DNA of 64,000 bases from Prostheceraeus crozeri (Eukaryota > Platyhelminthes > Polycladida > Euryleptidae): contig CAJQUW010005305.1 in assembly GCA_907163375.1 (NCBI GenBank), positions 62,001 to 126,000 of the forward strand. Reading direction: 5' to 3'. Made by a program: the position numbers and the translations under genes. The notes under the pieces were generated by a model that was given only the letters and a program-made list of their open reading frames with translations, ran no database searches and had not been told where the DNA came from. Of this stretch, positions 35,876 to 50,500 are shown piece after piece; position 1 is the first letter of the stretch; the number at the start of each line of letters is the position of its first letter.

Positions 35876-37589
35876 ATTCAAAGTATTGGTAGGACTCCTA
35901 AAATGTGATATGTCTGCTATGAGGAACTAAGAGGAATTGAGATATTTTGCTATCAGTAAATTAAGTATGACGCTAGTAGCTCTTTAGTATTTGTAAAATT
36001 AAGAGCAGATATAGCAGTAGTCAATAATAGAAATGTCTCTACGTGTTCATGGTCAATAAACCGAAATCCATGACCAAATCTCTCCTTTGATTTTGTTTTC
36101 GGGATTTCCAAATACATGTACCTAGACTTGCAGTTAAATGCTGAAACTAAGTTGACAAAATAAATTCAGAAACATTTAGAAGCTTACCATTTTTCTGTAG
36201 TTTGATCCAAGAGCTGCATTTTTAATTCTGATGCAAAAATCAAAGGAACTTGATGGCTTCATTCACTGGAAGAAATCACTGACTACATGCGAGTGTTCAT
36301 TTTCGAGTTGTGCTCCATTTTGTGCATGATAGCTAAGCAAGATGATGAAAAAACGTAGACGATCAGAAACCGACGATGAATAAATAAAGGTGTGTAAGTA
36401 AAAATATCCTCTTGATGCGCTGACTTTTGTAATATTAAGCAGTTGACGTAAACACGCGTTCGACACGAGATGGAAGAGTGCACAAGCTACTGCGCCTTGC
36501 GCAGCTTTCTGTTCCAAGTGATGGGCGGATAATAATTATTAAGCAGTGACGCTGAGTCACAGCGCAGCTAAAGAATATTATCGACCGCTCATGGTTCCCG
36601 AATGCGGCCACGACCAGGCTGCCAACAATGTGAACGAACTTCCTCAGCTGCGTGCGTGTGGCGAATTTCCTTAATATAGTGACGGAAAGTTATGGAAGCG
36701 AGATATGATTACGCAGACTGAGCGAGATGCTTATGTAATTGTTTGGTTCAGTTGCATACTGATTTAATATCACTAGCTAAGTAATTTAGCGAACACACGA
36801 GCAAACTGATCAAAGTCGACTTGCTGATGGGCATGGTATGGAACTTAGAAACTTCAATAAATGCTTTAATTTGAGAAGCAAAATGTGTGCCGATAGAACT
36901 GCTTAGGCTCCCTTAATAATGAAAATATATGACTGATGTTGTTGCTATTGTAGCTACAGTGTACATGTAGTGAATGTGAAAGATGATGAAAAATGAGTAG
37001 AAGAAGAAGAAAAGGGGAACGAGTGAGTGAGAAAGAGAGAGAGAGTAGTGATGAAGTCACCTGAATATTTATTTTATACACACCATTTCATGAAATATAA
37101 ATAGGCATATATAAAATGCTCGAAATAATAGTAGACATGCACATTTCAGGCCCACATGTTTCATATGTCGATATCCATGGAAATGACATAATGCACTCTC
37201 TTTAAGATTTGAAAGAAATTGTTGGTGCCATCATAGAAAAATATCAACAGTTTCCTGACAATTATTCCATTATTCAATCATTTAATTAAGTTTGATGGCA
37301 AAAAATCAGCCAGTTATCAACGACGCAAAACTGTGATATAGTACAGACTTTATTATTGGGTATTTCCTGTGACGTTGCATTTCTATTTTATTGAGAGATG
37401 ATTGCAATCAGAGTTTATGAGAGCTGATGATCATCCTTATGATATGCATGAGTTCAAAAAATTGTACAGGTGAAGTTACAGCACATTGAAATCACCATGC
37501 AATTAAAACCGCCTTTTACGACAGTTACTCATAAGCGGATCCTGCCTATTGCAAGATTTTTCTTTCATCAAACTTAGTAAATGCAAAAA
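35876..37589. other. No recognisable gene; short GA-rich tract
   Basis: AT-rich DNA with a GAGTGAGTGAGAAAGAGAGA-type tract near 37020-37047. No motif-bearing frame. Confidence 0.55.
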
Positions 37590-37831
37590 AATTATTTGTT
37601 TGGATAACCAAACAAATATTACCTAGGCATTTGATAAACGTTTTCTAAATTTCGCAAAATTCGTTAATATCGACTTACATACAAAATGTAGTAAATATTT
37701 GTTAGGCCATTGTTACACATTTCCTAAATTTGTTAAATTTCCAAAACGTTTGTTAAACTATTCAAATCTTATAAATTTTCCAAGTAAATACCAAATATTT
37801 GGTAAAGTTGGTAAGTTTTTTTTCTCGGGTT
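37590..37831. repeat. AT-rich degenerate repeat, inverted relative to 27573-27900
   Basis: Contains CCAAACAAATATTACC, GTAAATATTTGTTAGG and CCAAATATTTGGTAAAG words. It ends GGTAAG, a T-run and CTCGGGT, which read in reverse resembles the ACCCAAGTAAA...TTACC start at 27573. It abuts the truncated PLE-D. Confidence 0.4.
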
Positions 37832-39035
37832 CCAAATGTCCCTGTTAAGGAGACTATAGACATTGTGTTATCGACTATTGTTCGAAATATTTGGATTGGC
37901 CTTCCATTAAGCATGCTCCGTCATCTTCTCGAGCTGTGTACTCTAAACGTGGAATTTCTTTTTGATGGTACCTACTATCGTCAAAAGGAGGGATGTGCCA
38001 TGGGTAGCTTTCTCGGACCTGTTCTGGCTGACATATTCATGGGTCACATTGAGCACAAGCTCAAAGCTAGCATTGATAGAAATGGTAAAGTGTATAAGCG
38101 CTACGTTGACGACTGCTTTCTTGTTGTCCCTGATTAGGTTGATGTGCAGAAACTCTTGAGCACTTTTAATGCTGTTCATGCGAATATTTTAGTTCACAGT
38201 TGAACAGGAAGTGGACCGCAGTCTTCCCTTTTTAGACGTTTTGAGCACTCGTTGTCCTGATGGTGGTGTTCGAACTCGCATTTATAGGAAGCCAACTTGG
38301 ACAGGCTTGTACACGAGTTTTTTTGGTTTTGTACCGCGTAGTTACAAAGTTGCTCTTCTAAAGACACTCACTTTTCGTGCTCGCAAAATCTGCTTTCCTG
38401 AATGTCTACACAGTGAGCTCTCCAATATTGAAAAAACTTTAATGTCTAACGGCTACCCTCCCTTTTTTATCAGCCGTTATATGAAGTATGCTCTTGAGGA
38501 CAAAATTCCTGTTTTTGGTCCTGAGAAGAAGCGTATTGTCATCAAAGTGCCATTTATTGGAGACAGTGGAGCCAGTTTTTTCTGCAGAGCTGTTAAAAGC
38601 ATTTTCTCTGTTTTTCCAGCTGTTGAGCCGAAAGTAGTTTTCTCTGTGCGTAAAGTTCCCGTGGCCCCTTTAAAAGATCGCCTTCCTGTTACTGCCCAAT
38701 CTAACGTAATCTATTCTTTTGTGTGTGTTTGCGGATGCAAATACATCGGTAGAACAAGTCGGCATCTTCAAGAAAGGGTAAACGAGCACTTGCCAAAATG
38801 GTTACGTTTAGGTAAGACTCGGCCACGTGCCAAACATCCTCCGTCCAGCTCTATCACACGTCATGTATTTGAGCAAAAGTGTAAGCCTTCAGAAACGGCT
38901 TTTAGTGTATTATTTCATGTGGGGCACACCAGTCTGTTACGTCTGCGCATTGCCGAGGCATTGTATATTAAACGCCTCCGGCCAAATTTATGTGTACAAA
39001 AAGAAAACGTTTTGTCTTTAGCTTTACCTTGGTAA
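37832..39035 (+). pseudogene. Penelope-like element 3' half: reverse transcriptase C-part plus GIY-YIG (PLE-D)
   Basis: Starts within the palm (NVPVKETIDIV, just after the motif A position). It continues with CAMGSFLGPVLADIFMG (motif B), YKRYVDDCFLVV (catalytic Asp pair, about 38096-38131), a TAG at 38135, a frameshift near 38187, then SLPFLDVL, RIYRKPTWTGLYTSF and the thumb. The C-terminal nuclease reads VIYSFVCVCGCKYIGRTSRH, then ERVNEHLPKW and RIAEALYIKRLRPNLC, whose glutamate suits the nuclease. This is the canonical order, nuclease last, unlike the permuted element at 22013. The 5' half is missing at the junction with the AT-rich repeat. It differs clearly from PLE-A. Confidence 0.88.
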
Positions 39036-42000
39036 TGGACTTAAACTATATTTGTTTTTAATGATTTCTTATCTTTGTTTAAACATATCAGTGATTTATC
39101 AATTCTATAGTGTCAACAATTCAAATGCTTGTGGATCTGCTTCACACCGGTGTAATGCCTGAAAGAGAACCGGTCGAAAGGCCTCGCATGCACTTTGCGT
39201 TGTTTTTTGCTTACAAACTACATTATTTAGTGAGCAAATCCGGTATCATTCGTAGATTCATGACAAATGGAATTTTGCAACGTTTCCTAGCTTGCAAGAC
39301 GACTGGATATGGCAGTAAAGAATTGTCATTTTACTGATGTTGGATGACAATCTGCAAATTAAAAATAGTAGGAAGCTGTGGTACGAATTTTGGAAGAAAA
39401 TGCCAGTGGCTGTCGGACTAAATAAACGTTCGAATAATTTCAGCTCCAAAGTCATCGTCTGGAAATGGGATATGACAGATAGCTGCATCAAAACTTGAAA
39501 CCAAAGGGAAATTAGTTCTGAAAGACCTCCGTTCACGCCTTGGTAATAGTTGGCGTTCTATTCTGTTTGAACAAAAATCAGAACTTACAGCTGTTATGCA
39601 GATAGGTAAAGAGAATCAATGAGACTTTCAGTTGTCGTAAAGATTACTTCACATTGCATTCTTATGTTCACCTTACATGTTCGTATAAATCAACGATGAA
39701 AGCAGAATTATAATACGAGTAGCTTGCAAGCAAAATGATTTACAGCAATTGCTTCGACATATTAAAGTGCACAACTTCACATGATGATGACTGTGTTGAT
39801 AACAAATAAACTAAACATGGTCTTCTACCGAAATTTGGTAAAATATCTCACAAATTCCGACTAATTATCTTCTTCAAGACTGTTACGTCCATTAATGTTG
39901 ATAATGATTGACAACTTGTATCGAAGCGATTCAAAGCTACTTTCATGAGCATGCGACCATTTGGAGTCGATAGATAGAAACAACGATTTTCTACCTAGAT
40001 TCATTTAAAGGAAGAATGTCCTGCCAGAATGAATCTCTTAAATGACGCCACATAAGGATTGGTTGAATTTCAAATTGATTTAAAGTCATTTGGTGTTCAT
40101 ATTCATCAAAGAATCTTATTAAAGAACTGCTGTCTTGTAGTTTTATTAGTTATTAATTAATAGTTTCCCAAATGACTATTGCAGAAAGTTTGTTTGAATA
40201 GCGATAAATCGTCAATAGATAAGCTGCTCTTGAAGAGTTTCTCTCAGTTCTCCAAAAGAATCAATTTTCAATATTGTCTGCTGTCATTACATACAAAGGA
40301 TGTGAATGGATTTACTGAAATTAAGTGAAGTACATATCATGCAATATTGGCAAGAGCTGCATCACTCTGATGGGTGCAAGCCTACTTATCAAATCGGTTT
40401 TATCTCTTAAACATGTAGAAGACATTCTCTGGAAAACTTGCGTATCGAGCTAACTTGTCCCTTGTTGTAGTATATTCCCCTGTTTTGAAATTTCGTGTGT
40501 GTCAAGAACTTGCGGATAAACAACATAGTACTTTGCATACATTTCTTCCATTTTAGGAACCCCAAGACTAAGTTAGAAATCATTTATAGGTCTAATAACT
40601 TTTTTTATAAATGATATCTGACTGGGAGTAGATTTTGGATTTCCCGAAAATGGAAGAAATACATGCCTAATTACGGCCCTTTATTTAAAACAATTATTTT
40701 AATTTAAAACAACGATATTTTGTTCCAAACTGCTCTATATCGCTTGGATAACACAGATGGTAATATGAGCAAATTACTTAGTTGAGCTGGAACTCGACAT
40801 CTTGGACAACAAGCGTCATGCAAATGAGATAGGTGCAGCATCGAATGATGACTGATCATCATTGGGAAACATCGAATTCCGACGAGCAATACAACATGTA
40901 ATATCTGAAGATTAGAGTTTTGCGGTCATGAAACATGTGATGATAAACTGGTCGAGATCTCGGCCACAAGGAACTACTGGCAAACCAAGCAATGAAAAAT
41001 AGATTTCTACCTTTTTGTTTGGTTTGTTAAGACGGCTATTTCATTTGGATTGAAAAAGAACTTCGAAAGCTTGCCAATAAATGCTTCATTGACCTTGTTT
41101 CTTTTCCGTTGAAATGTTTGATTTTGATGTAAACTTGATAGATGACATTCTTGCCCAGGTCCGTAACCGCCATGTTAGGACGGTTCCAACTCTGACATGA
41201 TGCATCCTGCCGTGACATGCACCCAGATCGGCGTGGGATCTCTCTGGGCTAGGGATTGGTGATGTGCGGTCACAACCGCTGGCCAGTTATGGTTAAAAGT
41301 TCCACGGTTACGGTCGGTTACGGTTAGCGTGATCAGAGATTGCGGTTAATCATGGCTACATTTTGAATTGGAATATATTTTGCTCGTATTTGTTTTACTT
41401 TTGGAACTTTAAATGAGTGACAATCGAATGCTGTCTAACGTTAAACAGCAAGTGCAAGATATTTTCAATCAAATGTGAATGATGTCAGAATCATAAACAT
41501 GTACGCTAGGTTCATGCATTTGTTTGATGTAAAACTAACAGCTCTGTTAAATGGCTGCGTAAACAAGTCGACGTCTGTAATATGATATATCACATAATTG
41601 GCTACAAGTTCTAATACTCGCATTAGTTATTGCTATGTGTAGATGTATGTACACAATATCAGAGTTAATAACATTTCGAACTTCTAACGTTCGATACCGG
41701 TAGTTTGGCTTTCTATTTACCACGACTTCTCATAATTCGCATTCAGGTCACCTTAATGGGATCTTTGCGTGTACATGTAGGCTTAGACTGCGAGCTGTGA
41801 TTACGAGGATAAACCATCGCATGTAGGCCTCTTGTAGGTCATCGTATGCCTACACGATATAAAGGTATCATAATTAGTTGGCCGATCGTGATTGATTGAA
41901 GCAGCTTTCAAATGAAAGAAAGAATGGCTTGATCATGCAGTGTACCATAGGCCAATAGAACATGCGCCCATGCGCCTATATGATTCGCATTTGTAGCGTA

Positions 42001-42317
42001 TGCAAAGCGCTGTCTTTGACTACATGTGTACATGTATTTGATAAACGTTTTTAACCACGATTTCTTTCAGAAATAAAGCTTTTTATAGTAATAGTTAGGG
42101 AAGGCAAGTAGGCTTATTAGGCTGCTGTCAGTATTTTGTCGATAAGTGAAGTATGTCATGCATTATGCAAGTTGTAGTCCATTGCGATGACCAGTAGGTA
42201 ACTGATGTAGTGTATTGATTCAGCGAGCCTACGTTCAAACGATTAACAGTCGGATACACAATCTAACGGTTGAGGTTGGTAACAGTTAGGGAAGTTTTCT
42301 TTACGGTTGGTTGCGGT
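39036..42317. other. No recognisable gene; GGTTACGGT-like words at 41268-42317
   Basis: No coding signal. Between 41268 and 41345, and again at 42260-42317, the sequence is rich in GGTTACGG/GGTTGCGG words in direct orientation. They might mark an undefined repeat element, but I find no inverted ends or target duplication. Confidence 0.4.
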
Positions 42318-42448
42318 CATAGAAGTGGATAATAGTACACTAGAATGGAAGTTTGATATCTTGCCTATGTACAATGATGGCACATGGAAAAATCTATGGT
42401 TTGTACATCAGATTCGATCTCAAACATTGTATCAAAGTGAAATTATTT
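42318..42448 (+). repeat. Dispersed ~130-bp repeat, copy 1
   Basis: Nearly identical (about four differences by eye) to 55373-55503. It contains GGATAATAGTACACTAGAAT and GATGGCACATGGAAAAATCT. The parent element is not recognised. Confidence 0.9.
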
Positions 42449-44488
42449 TAGACAAGGCAATTTTTCAAAAAATCGAAACCCTATGAGCGCTTACCTACTG
42501 ATATCACCCGGCTCTATTTTCAAATTATCGAGGTTGTCTTATGCATCGGATTTGCTGAGAAATTTGAAGTGCCTCTATGGGGACACGTCACACCACCGAC
42601 AATTCGGGTACTTGAATACTATACATCGAAAAGAGCTCAGAACTGCGCGTGCGCCTAAAATCCTGGCACATTACAAACATCCTCTATTTTGATAATCTTT
42701 TGTAGTCGAAATAATGAACATTGAAAACTGACTTCAGGACACAAGATTTCAAATATTCTGTGGAATGACCCATGTATTACCTGCTTCATGCGTATAAAAT
42801 GATGTTTATTAGGACCTCTTTTATATTGTGATAAGTTTCAAATATAGGTTACTGACTAATAGCATTTATCTTGCAAGCATAATTATAGCACAATCACTAT
42901 GAATGAAAGTGATTTGATCTACAAGTAGATGATTTGCCGGCGATTATTCCGATATAAAAAGTCGTGTGACTCAGCCTCCATTTAGCTCTGTCCTAAAGTG
43001 AGCTTGTAGCGATCTTCCCCTTCAGACGTCCCTGACACACCCAGGCTATCATAGGTCATTCAAAATCATTGTCAATGTATATCGGATGTGAAATCACCAC
43101 AAGTTTAGAGTGCGAGAGGACTAAACTGTTTTGATCATAAGAAATTTGCGAGGAAAATTGCTGACATTGATTACTTGCATCCCATTAGAAAATCATTACA
43201 GCGGGAATTTATCGCATTAATTGAATCATTGTATCTTTTGCACTTCAGATTTTGGTAAGCAAAACTATTCGATAAGTACCAAGTGTTACGTCAAAGTAGA
43301 TATCGAGGGGTTAAAGAAGCAAGCTGACGAGAAGATGTCATACAAACCGGAGATGGAAAGAAGGAAGAGACCGAACGGAGACGAAGTGTTCGACAAATAA
43401 TATCTATTTGAGATACTAACTGTTCGGTTCGCAACGCTGAATGCAGATTCATATTGCAATGACAGTGCTAAATAACGACTGTATAATTATGGTGATAGAT
43501 AGATGGCGATCATGGCTGATGTCTTCAAAAAAATGCCAATGGTGTCACTTGAAATTCAACCAAAAATTATCAGCATCATCAGACTTGTGGTATTTGCGAA
43601 AAATATGTTAGGGGAATTATTTTATTTAAAAAATATACATTTCATTCAGCTGATTGGTTTTTGCTAGCATTAGTACATACAATTTACAATGATGAATGTG
43701 TGGCGATAGAATAAGAGAAATTCAACTTTAATGATTTTCTACATGTATAAAGAAAATTTATAAATAGACACGCTTGATAGACCTCAAATAGGCTATATTA
43801 TGCGCACAATATATACCTGTTCTTGAAACCGACGAGATGAATAGCCTACACCGAAGTCTTATTCGATTGTCTAATATCATTATTTATGAGAAGTGTGTTT
43901 TCTTGAAATTTTGTTTTGATTATCTACATCTTTTATCCATGGATAAGTACATCCATGAGGGTTTTGTTCATTTGAGTTTAGCGCCTGCTGTGATGAACGA
44001 AGTATTCGATAATCGCAGCTTTACTGCAATTTCCTATGTATGAATCTAAAACGTAGCTACTCCCGCTTCTTGACGATTGGACGGTGATTGGATTTTCAGG
44101 CAGTGGCAGCAGCGGTTTTTCGAAATGTGAGACAGTGGTACTAGCGGTTTTGCATGTTCTGTCAAGTAAATGTAGTGTAGATCATAGTTCTCCTGTGTTT
44201 TAGAGAGATTCTTCTTTCAGTGGTTGATACTTTAGTAGTTGTTCCACATAGTTACTTACTACAGCTATACTCTCGGTCTTCGTCAATCAGCGTCAATTTT
44301 ATGGAATTCATCCAATTCAGCACCACATCTATATTTGGGGAATCTCACAGGCAGGCCACCAATACGCTGGGCAATAGGAATTTGGAATGCTTTATTTTCC
44401 ATGAGTTCCCAAAGATGGAAATGATAATGATAATAATAGCCTTTATTTTCTCACATAAAATTCGGTGAGAGTATTACGACAGTTAACG
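42449..44488. other. No recognisable gene
   Basis: Short frames only. GATAATGATAATAATAG near 44424 resembles a microsatellite tail of a retroposon, but the adjacent sequence is not identified. Confidence 0.4.
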
Positions 44489-44599
44489 ATAACAATCAGT
44501 GGCGTACCGTAGGGGGGGATGCAGGGGATGCATCCCCCCGATTTTCGTAACTCTAAGTGGTATGAAAAAGGGAGAAACTTAGGCATACTGAGCATGTGA

Positions 44600-47500
44600 A
44601 AATATCGAGTGTCGGTTTTTGTAAAAATTAATAAATCATCCTTTATTTTGAAATAAAAATACTCAATTTCAGACCAATAATACTTGATTTAACACTTGAA
44701 TATATACCTTGTAAATTTCTATAAGTTTCTATCAATTTTGACTGTTGATCAAATTTCCTCTTTCATCCTTCACGATACACGGGTATGGGTATGAGGCAGG
44801 TGATTATGTCATCGACAAATATGTGAAAGTCGTTAATCCTATTCCCCTCCAAGTTCCTAGGTCGGAATTTAATGTATCTTTGTTGATATTTCTTGAAAGT
44901 GGGCGAAGAGTTTAGTATGCAGATGTAGTTTTGCTTTTACTGTCGGTAAATGAAATATTCAACACCTTTGTTTATCATGATAAAGAGGCGATTCAGCGAG
45001 AATCGTTGCGACTTCCTGTTGTGATAACACATTTGGAGATATTAGGATGCAATTTCCAGCGGCTGTTTAATCCATTAACTGAAGAAATGAGGTGAGTTTG
45101 ATCCGTGCGTACATGTTTTGTTTATCACCACATTTCCAATCAACATGCCTCGGACAAGTTTCTCGCGTTTCATTTGTTCATAGAAGCATGGCTTGACTTA
45201 TAAGTAATTTAGTCGTAGCTACAGACAGATTCAGTTTATCACATTGACTTGCTGCAGTCTATATAGTGAACATTTCTATCTGTCAAATCATATTTAACTG
45301 AAGAGTAAGTACATATATGCTTATGAGTGCTTTGCATTTCCAATGCAATAAAATGATGAAATCTCAATCAAGGTCGGTGATGCAATATACGGTACGGAGT
45401 AACCTCCACAGCGGCAACAGATCCCTGCCGCTGCGTCGCTTCTGGTAGCAGATTCGACTTACTTCGACGTGACAACCCTCGGCCCCGGAAGTCATCCTGG
45501 GTGGTTGTCTTTGGCGGGAATGCGTTAGAGTAACGCTAACGAAGCAGTCGGAGGAAGAAAAACTCATGGTCTTAGATGCATCACCGACTAGGCCAATAGC
45601 AGTAGAATGTCCCCTAGTTAAGTTGGCCACCTTAATAAATTAGTCTGACTTTTCCGCCCCTACCTTGATCGGATGACCTGTCTGGGGATAGTGCTGAATG
45701 CAGCGACTTCGACAGTCAGTGAATCTAACAGGTACCCTGATCGAATCAACCATTCGAGAAGGACCGACCTGATGGATGAGACGGAAATTTAATGCTGCAC
45801 TCAATTCGCCAGCAGCTCCGATCGTGAGAGGGTGGTTCCTTCTCACCTTAAGGACCAAAATATACTTGCAAAATACACAAAAGAATCATGATCCGTTATC
45901 TAAAATGTATGAGTCAGTAAACGTATGATAATTTGTCTGAACATTACCTGTAATAGGTTTATCTGATGTCTGTAGCCAAGGCGTAACCCACTCTGAGGAA
46001 ATATCATTGACGGAAGAGTCGATTGCTGATTAGATAGGCCTACTAAGGAACGGTTGGATCAGATTACGTCAAAGAACCGTCAAAAGATCTTATAGAGAGA
46101 AGTGAAACAAGACGAAATGTGTTTGATTATTGTAATTCCTAAGTTTGTTAAGGTTACATAGATTTATCTTAAGATTTTGATGATTCAACGAAGCATAGAA
46201 ATAATTCAAATAGGTTGATGAATTAAACATTCTGAAGAAAAAAGTCAATCACTTGAATCTGCTGGCCTACGTGAATATCAGCCATCATTATTGGCATTAA
46301 TACGATTACACGTTAGTAATACTTATAGCTCTTTTGTATTTTTTGTTTGTCGGCACTTGAATAAATTTTGTCGGCAAGCGATGCCCCCAAACTAATTTCC
46401 AATGCATAGTTGTACCACTGATTCGGTCATGATAAATGTGTAAGACAAAGTGTTTAAATATGTTAAGTGTGCAATCAACTCATTGCTCTAATGTATTTTT
46501 TTTGGCGACATGTCCGCCATCTTTTTTCGCCAAGATGATTTTCAGAAATTCACATTTACCAATTTCAAAAAGTTACTGTGACTAAAATTTATGGCAACAA
46601 CTCAATTTTCCAATTGATTCCTACCCAAAATTCATCAGGCTTCTCATATTTCATGCCAATTTTGATGATGGACGTGTCATTTCTGAATGGTATGGTTTTA
46701 CAGATGAAACAGTGGAGAAATTGCTTCATTTTGCGCTTAGATATTGTTTATCTACATATTTAAGATTGCATCTAATACAAATATTTCCTGGAAAGAGAAG
46801 AAAAGAATCCTTGCTTGCTTTTTCAGCAACATTTTTTGCCTATGATGGATATGCTACGCTTCCCATCACAGTGAAGGTCAACTCTGCGTGGTTGAAGCAC
46901 GTGACCCTTGTGTGTGTCCTAAAACATCACAGCATGCCTCTATATTATCGATGTCTTAAGTCACTGTGCCCAGAGTAACCAGCTGTTGGAAATTCCACCG
47001 TCATCATGAGAATTGAACGAGATGCTCCCACACAAATAACTCGACGTTTACACTTGTGACGTCATACTGAATCGTTGTCTGACTGTTGTTATTAAAGAGT
47101 ATAGCAGACAGCGACAGACAATGACTCAGTGAGACTGTGTGAACGACAGGCTGAATGGCGCATGGTGTTATAAATTTTGCTGAAGACGAATCATTCTGAC
47201 CGCGTAAAATGGCGTCTGGTAAGTTGTTGTTAATGATAGTAGGTTCATTCAACTAAAATCGTCAAATTTGCGCAACACCTAGTGAAAGGTCACTGCATAT
47301 AATGCAGTTGATGTCTCATGAACACGGTTCTACATCTCAGTTAGCAAGAGTATAACTTTTCAGTGCCAATTCATTTATGTTCAACTACATAGTCCACTAA
47401 AACTCATTTATGACAAGGTTCATTGTTGACGTACATCCCATTCATCTAGTGGTTGATGTAGTATAAAAAATTATGACGCATTCAACTGGATCAGTAAGTC

Positions 47501-50500
47501 GATCAAATTTTTGGCATATAATGAAAGTAAAAGCAATCACCATAAATGCAGACAGTGCGTTAATTTTCACCACGTGAACTATACATGAGCAACTAATTTC
47601 GCAAAAATGATCCGGTTCAACCCAGTTTACCACATGAATGTCAGAAGAATAGATTCTTCCAAGTTGCGATGTTGAATAGTGAGCGTTCTTTAAGAACAGT
47701 TTCAGTAGGCCTATTTAAGAAAAAGGAATGGCAGCTGACGAAAGGTGGGTCATTATGGGAGTTGGTACTTTCATTTTAAGAAAATAAGCGGTTCTGCAGC
47801 CTAATTCAATCAGCTAATATAAAGTTGATTTTGTATTACCAACTCATGACCTGATTTGATGATGATTGATCAGACATTAAATGACGTATTATTCGCACGC
47901 AATGTTGCGTGTAAATAACCGGATAACTGAGGCCCAGTTATTCCCCCGTGAAAGTGTGTACCAACAGCCGAAACTATGCAGGGAGGTTATTTAGACGAGA
48001 CAATTCTTCGAAATACGAATTATTTTGAATGGTTAAATTTTTGTATGACATCATGATTACTGCCAAATATTCTGCAAAATATTTTTTAGCAATAATCGCT
48101 AGAATTGAGCACCTATTTCTTAGAAGTGGATATCTGTTGAACAAGTTACCCATCATTCATTCACAGTAGGGCTATCTTATTCATATAGTACAGCTTGCCT
48201 AATCGAATTCACCGGAAATTTCAGAGTTATGTATTTTGCACATCATTATCTGCTGAATATGTCTCTTTAGCAATTATACAGCTTTCAATTTTAAATAAAA
48301 TCGGTATGTTTGAGAACATTTTTTGGCATATCAGAAGGTACAAATTGAAGACCTTATATAATCTCTGTGAGTAGTCATATTCAAAAATTTCAAGCGGGCA
48401 TTGATTACCTTGCTTCGTAGTTCGGGTGATGCTTTTTGACATCAGGTAAAATAGAACGAATCAGACACTGATGGTGCGAAATCTATTTATCTGCTCAATG
48501 ATGGGCACTACAACATGATGATTTATGTCAGTGATTATTAATGTAGGTCTATACGTATGTATATGCACTTGTATCATAGGTTAGTGGGTATTAACCCTAA
48601 AGTTCATAGTGTTGCATTTTTTTCGCAATAGATCAGGTATACTACTTATTTTACATATAATCCTCCGAATTTTTTTTCTATGACCCTGCGATCTTTCTGA
48701 TGATGAATGATGATCAAATAATTTTGGCTTTCTTACAGGTCCCGTGTTTTGATTTCCCTCCTCAATGCTATGAATGAAATTTCAATAAATTATTTTTTTT
48801 TTTTTTTTCGTTTTTATATTATTCATATGCAGATAGACACAAGCAGCATGTCGGAAGCTGAAATTTACAGGTTATCTTATCAAAATATCTAAAAAAAAAA
48901 AACAAAAACGGCGCTGAATATGAAAACTTTGGTTGTACTTGATTATGAAAATTTAGGTAGTTTGTTGCACTTTTCGCAACAGTATGCAAAAAATCACACT
49001 ATTGTGCATTTTCGCAACAAACCGAAATTTGAATTTTTGTGCTCATTAAAAGCTTTCACGATTGAAAGTAGTAAGTAAGTAAATGAACTCATTTATCGCT
49101 GTCTCTTGTCTAGTGCTTGACGCGATGGACGAGATATTTCCAACATCGTCATATGCCTATGCTCTATGTCGTAAATTTTTTTTTTAAATTTTTTAAATCA
49201 CGTGTTCGGCGATACGCGAATAAAAGCGAACAAATATTATTATTATTATTGACATTATCCTACCAGAGTTAGCAGAAAATGCCAATATCGATCGAGATTG
49301 TGTGTGTGATATTGGGTTGTGGGGTGTGCAGCAAAATATGCTGAAAAGAATCAAACGATCTTATCACGTTACTACCCAGGATTCATCCGGAGTTGGATGG
49401 AACAAAACTAACACATCAGTCAGAATCAGCAGCCGCCGAGTCGGTTTCTATTCAGGAGATGCAGTAAACAACAACAACGACAGGAGATTTACCTGAATTT
49501 CGGAAGCAGAAAAGCAGAAACTGATTTTGACACTCACTTTACGACTGAAGTAGGCCTAAATAATTGTGCACTCTACCTAACAGATGAGTTTCTGGAGACT
49601 GTTATAGGATTTACAAATCTCAAGGGCTCGGCAAATCAATCCAAATTCAAAATTTTTTTATTGGTGAGAATGATTTGATATTATATATATGCTGTGACCT
49701 TATACATTTGTTGAGTTGAGGGTTACGAGACGCTGCCGGAAAAATAAAATAATTCAGCTGAGGGTCAGGTAGAATATAAACTGTAAATCGCTATGAATCT
49801 AACAAAAGCTAAAACGCTTTGCTTTTGCTTGCAGACAGCAACAACCCAACAAAAATTCAAAATTTTTCAAGTTTGATATTTATTTAACCATTTCCGCGAG
49901 GCAGATTCCAAGACAGAGAGAGAGAGTGTTTTTCTGTTGGATGAAAACTTAAAAAGTAAAAAAAACTAAAAAGTCAGCTTCGTCATACAAAAATGCAAAA
50001 ACCCAAAAAAATGGGCTGTAAAATGTTCATGATGGTGTGTGTGAGTGTAGTATTGTTTCAAATCTAGATTTTTAACCGGAAATTAGGATGAGGAAATTCG
50101 TTACCAACCATTCAGTCGTTGCACATCAGTCGTTGGTCAGTTGTGCGGTACGCTGCAGGGTCTAGAGATTACAAAGAATCATGAAGTATTTTTTGACAAA
50201 CTGTGATTCCTGCCGTTTTTGCTGTGTGAATCTTGCCAAACGAGGGATTACTGTAGAGGAGCACACTTCAGATTAGTACAGAGAAGGGTCTTCTGATGAA
50301 AGGTCGATGAAACAAGAAGGCAGGTCGTCGATGAATGTCATGTTGTGGACCGGCATGTCGGTCAATAAAAGTGGAAGCAGTCAAGGTGTTAGATAAATCA
50401 GAAGTTCTACGTTTGCTCACTTTGTTGTCCCTAATCAGAAATGGAACGTGTTTTGTCGTTTGAGCAAAAAAGAAAAAAAAAGATTTTCCTTGATGTGTTC

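Noticed and set aside
41248-42326. A hAT element bounded by GCGGTCA words
   Set aside because: The words at the two ends are in direct, not inverted, orientation, and no target duplication is visible.
45364-45858. Two minus-strand ORFs of 72-88 codons
   Set aside because: No family motif; a local rise in GC lengthens open frames by chance.
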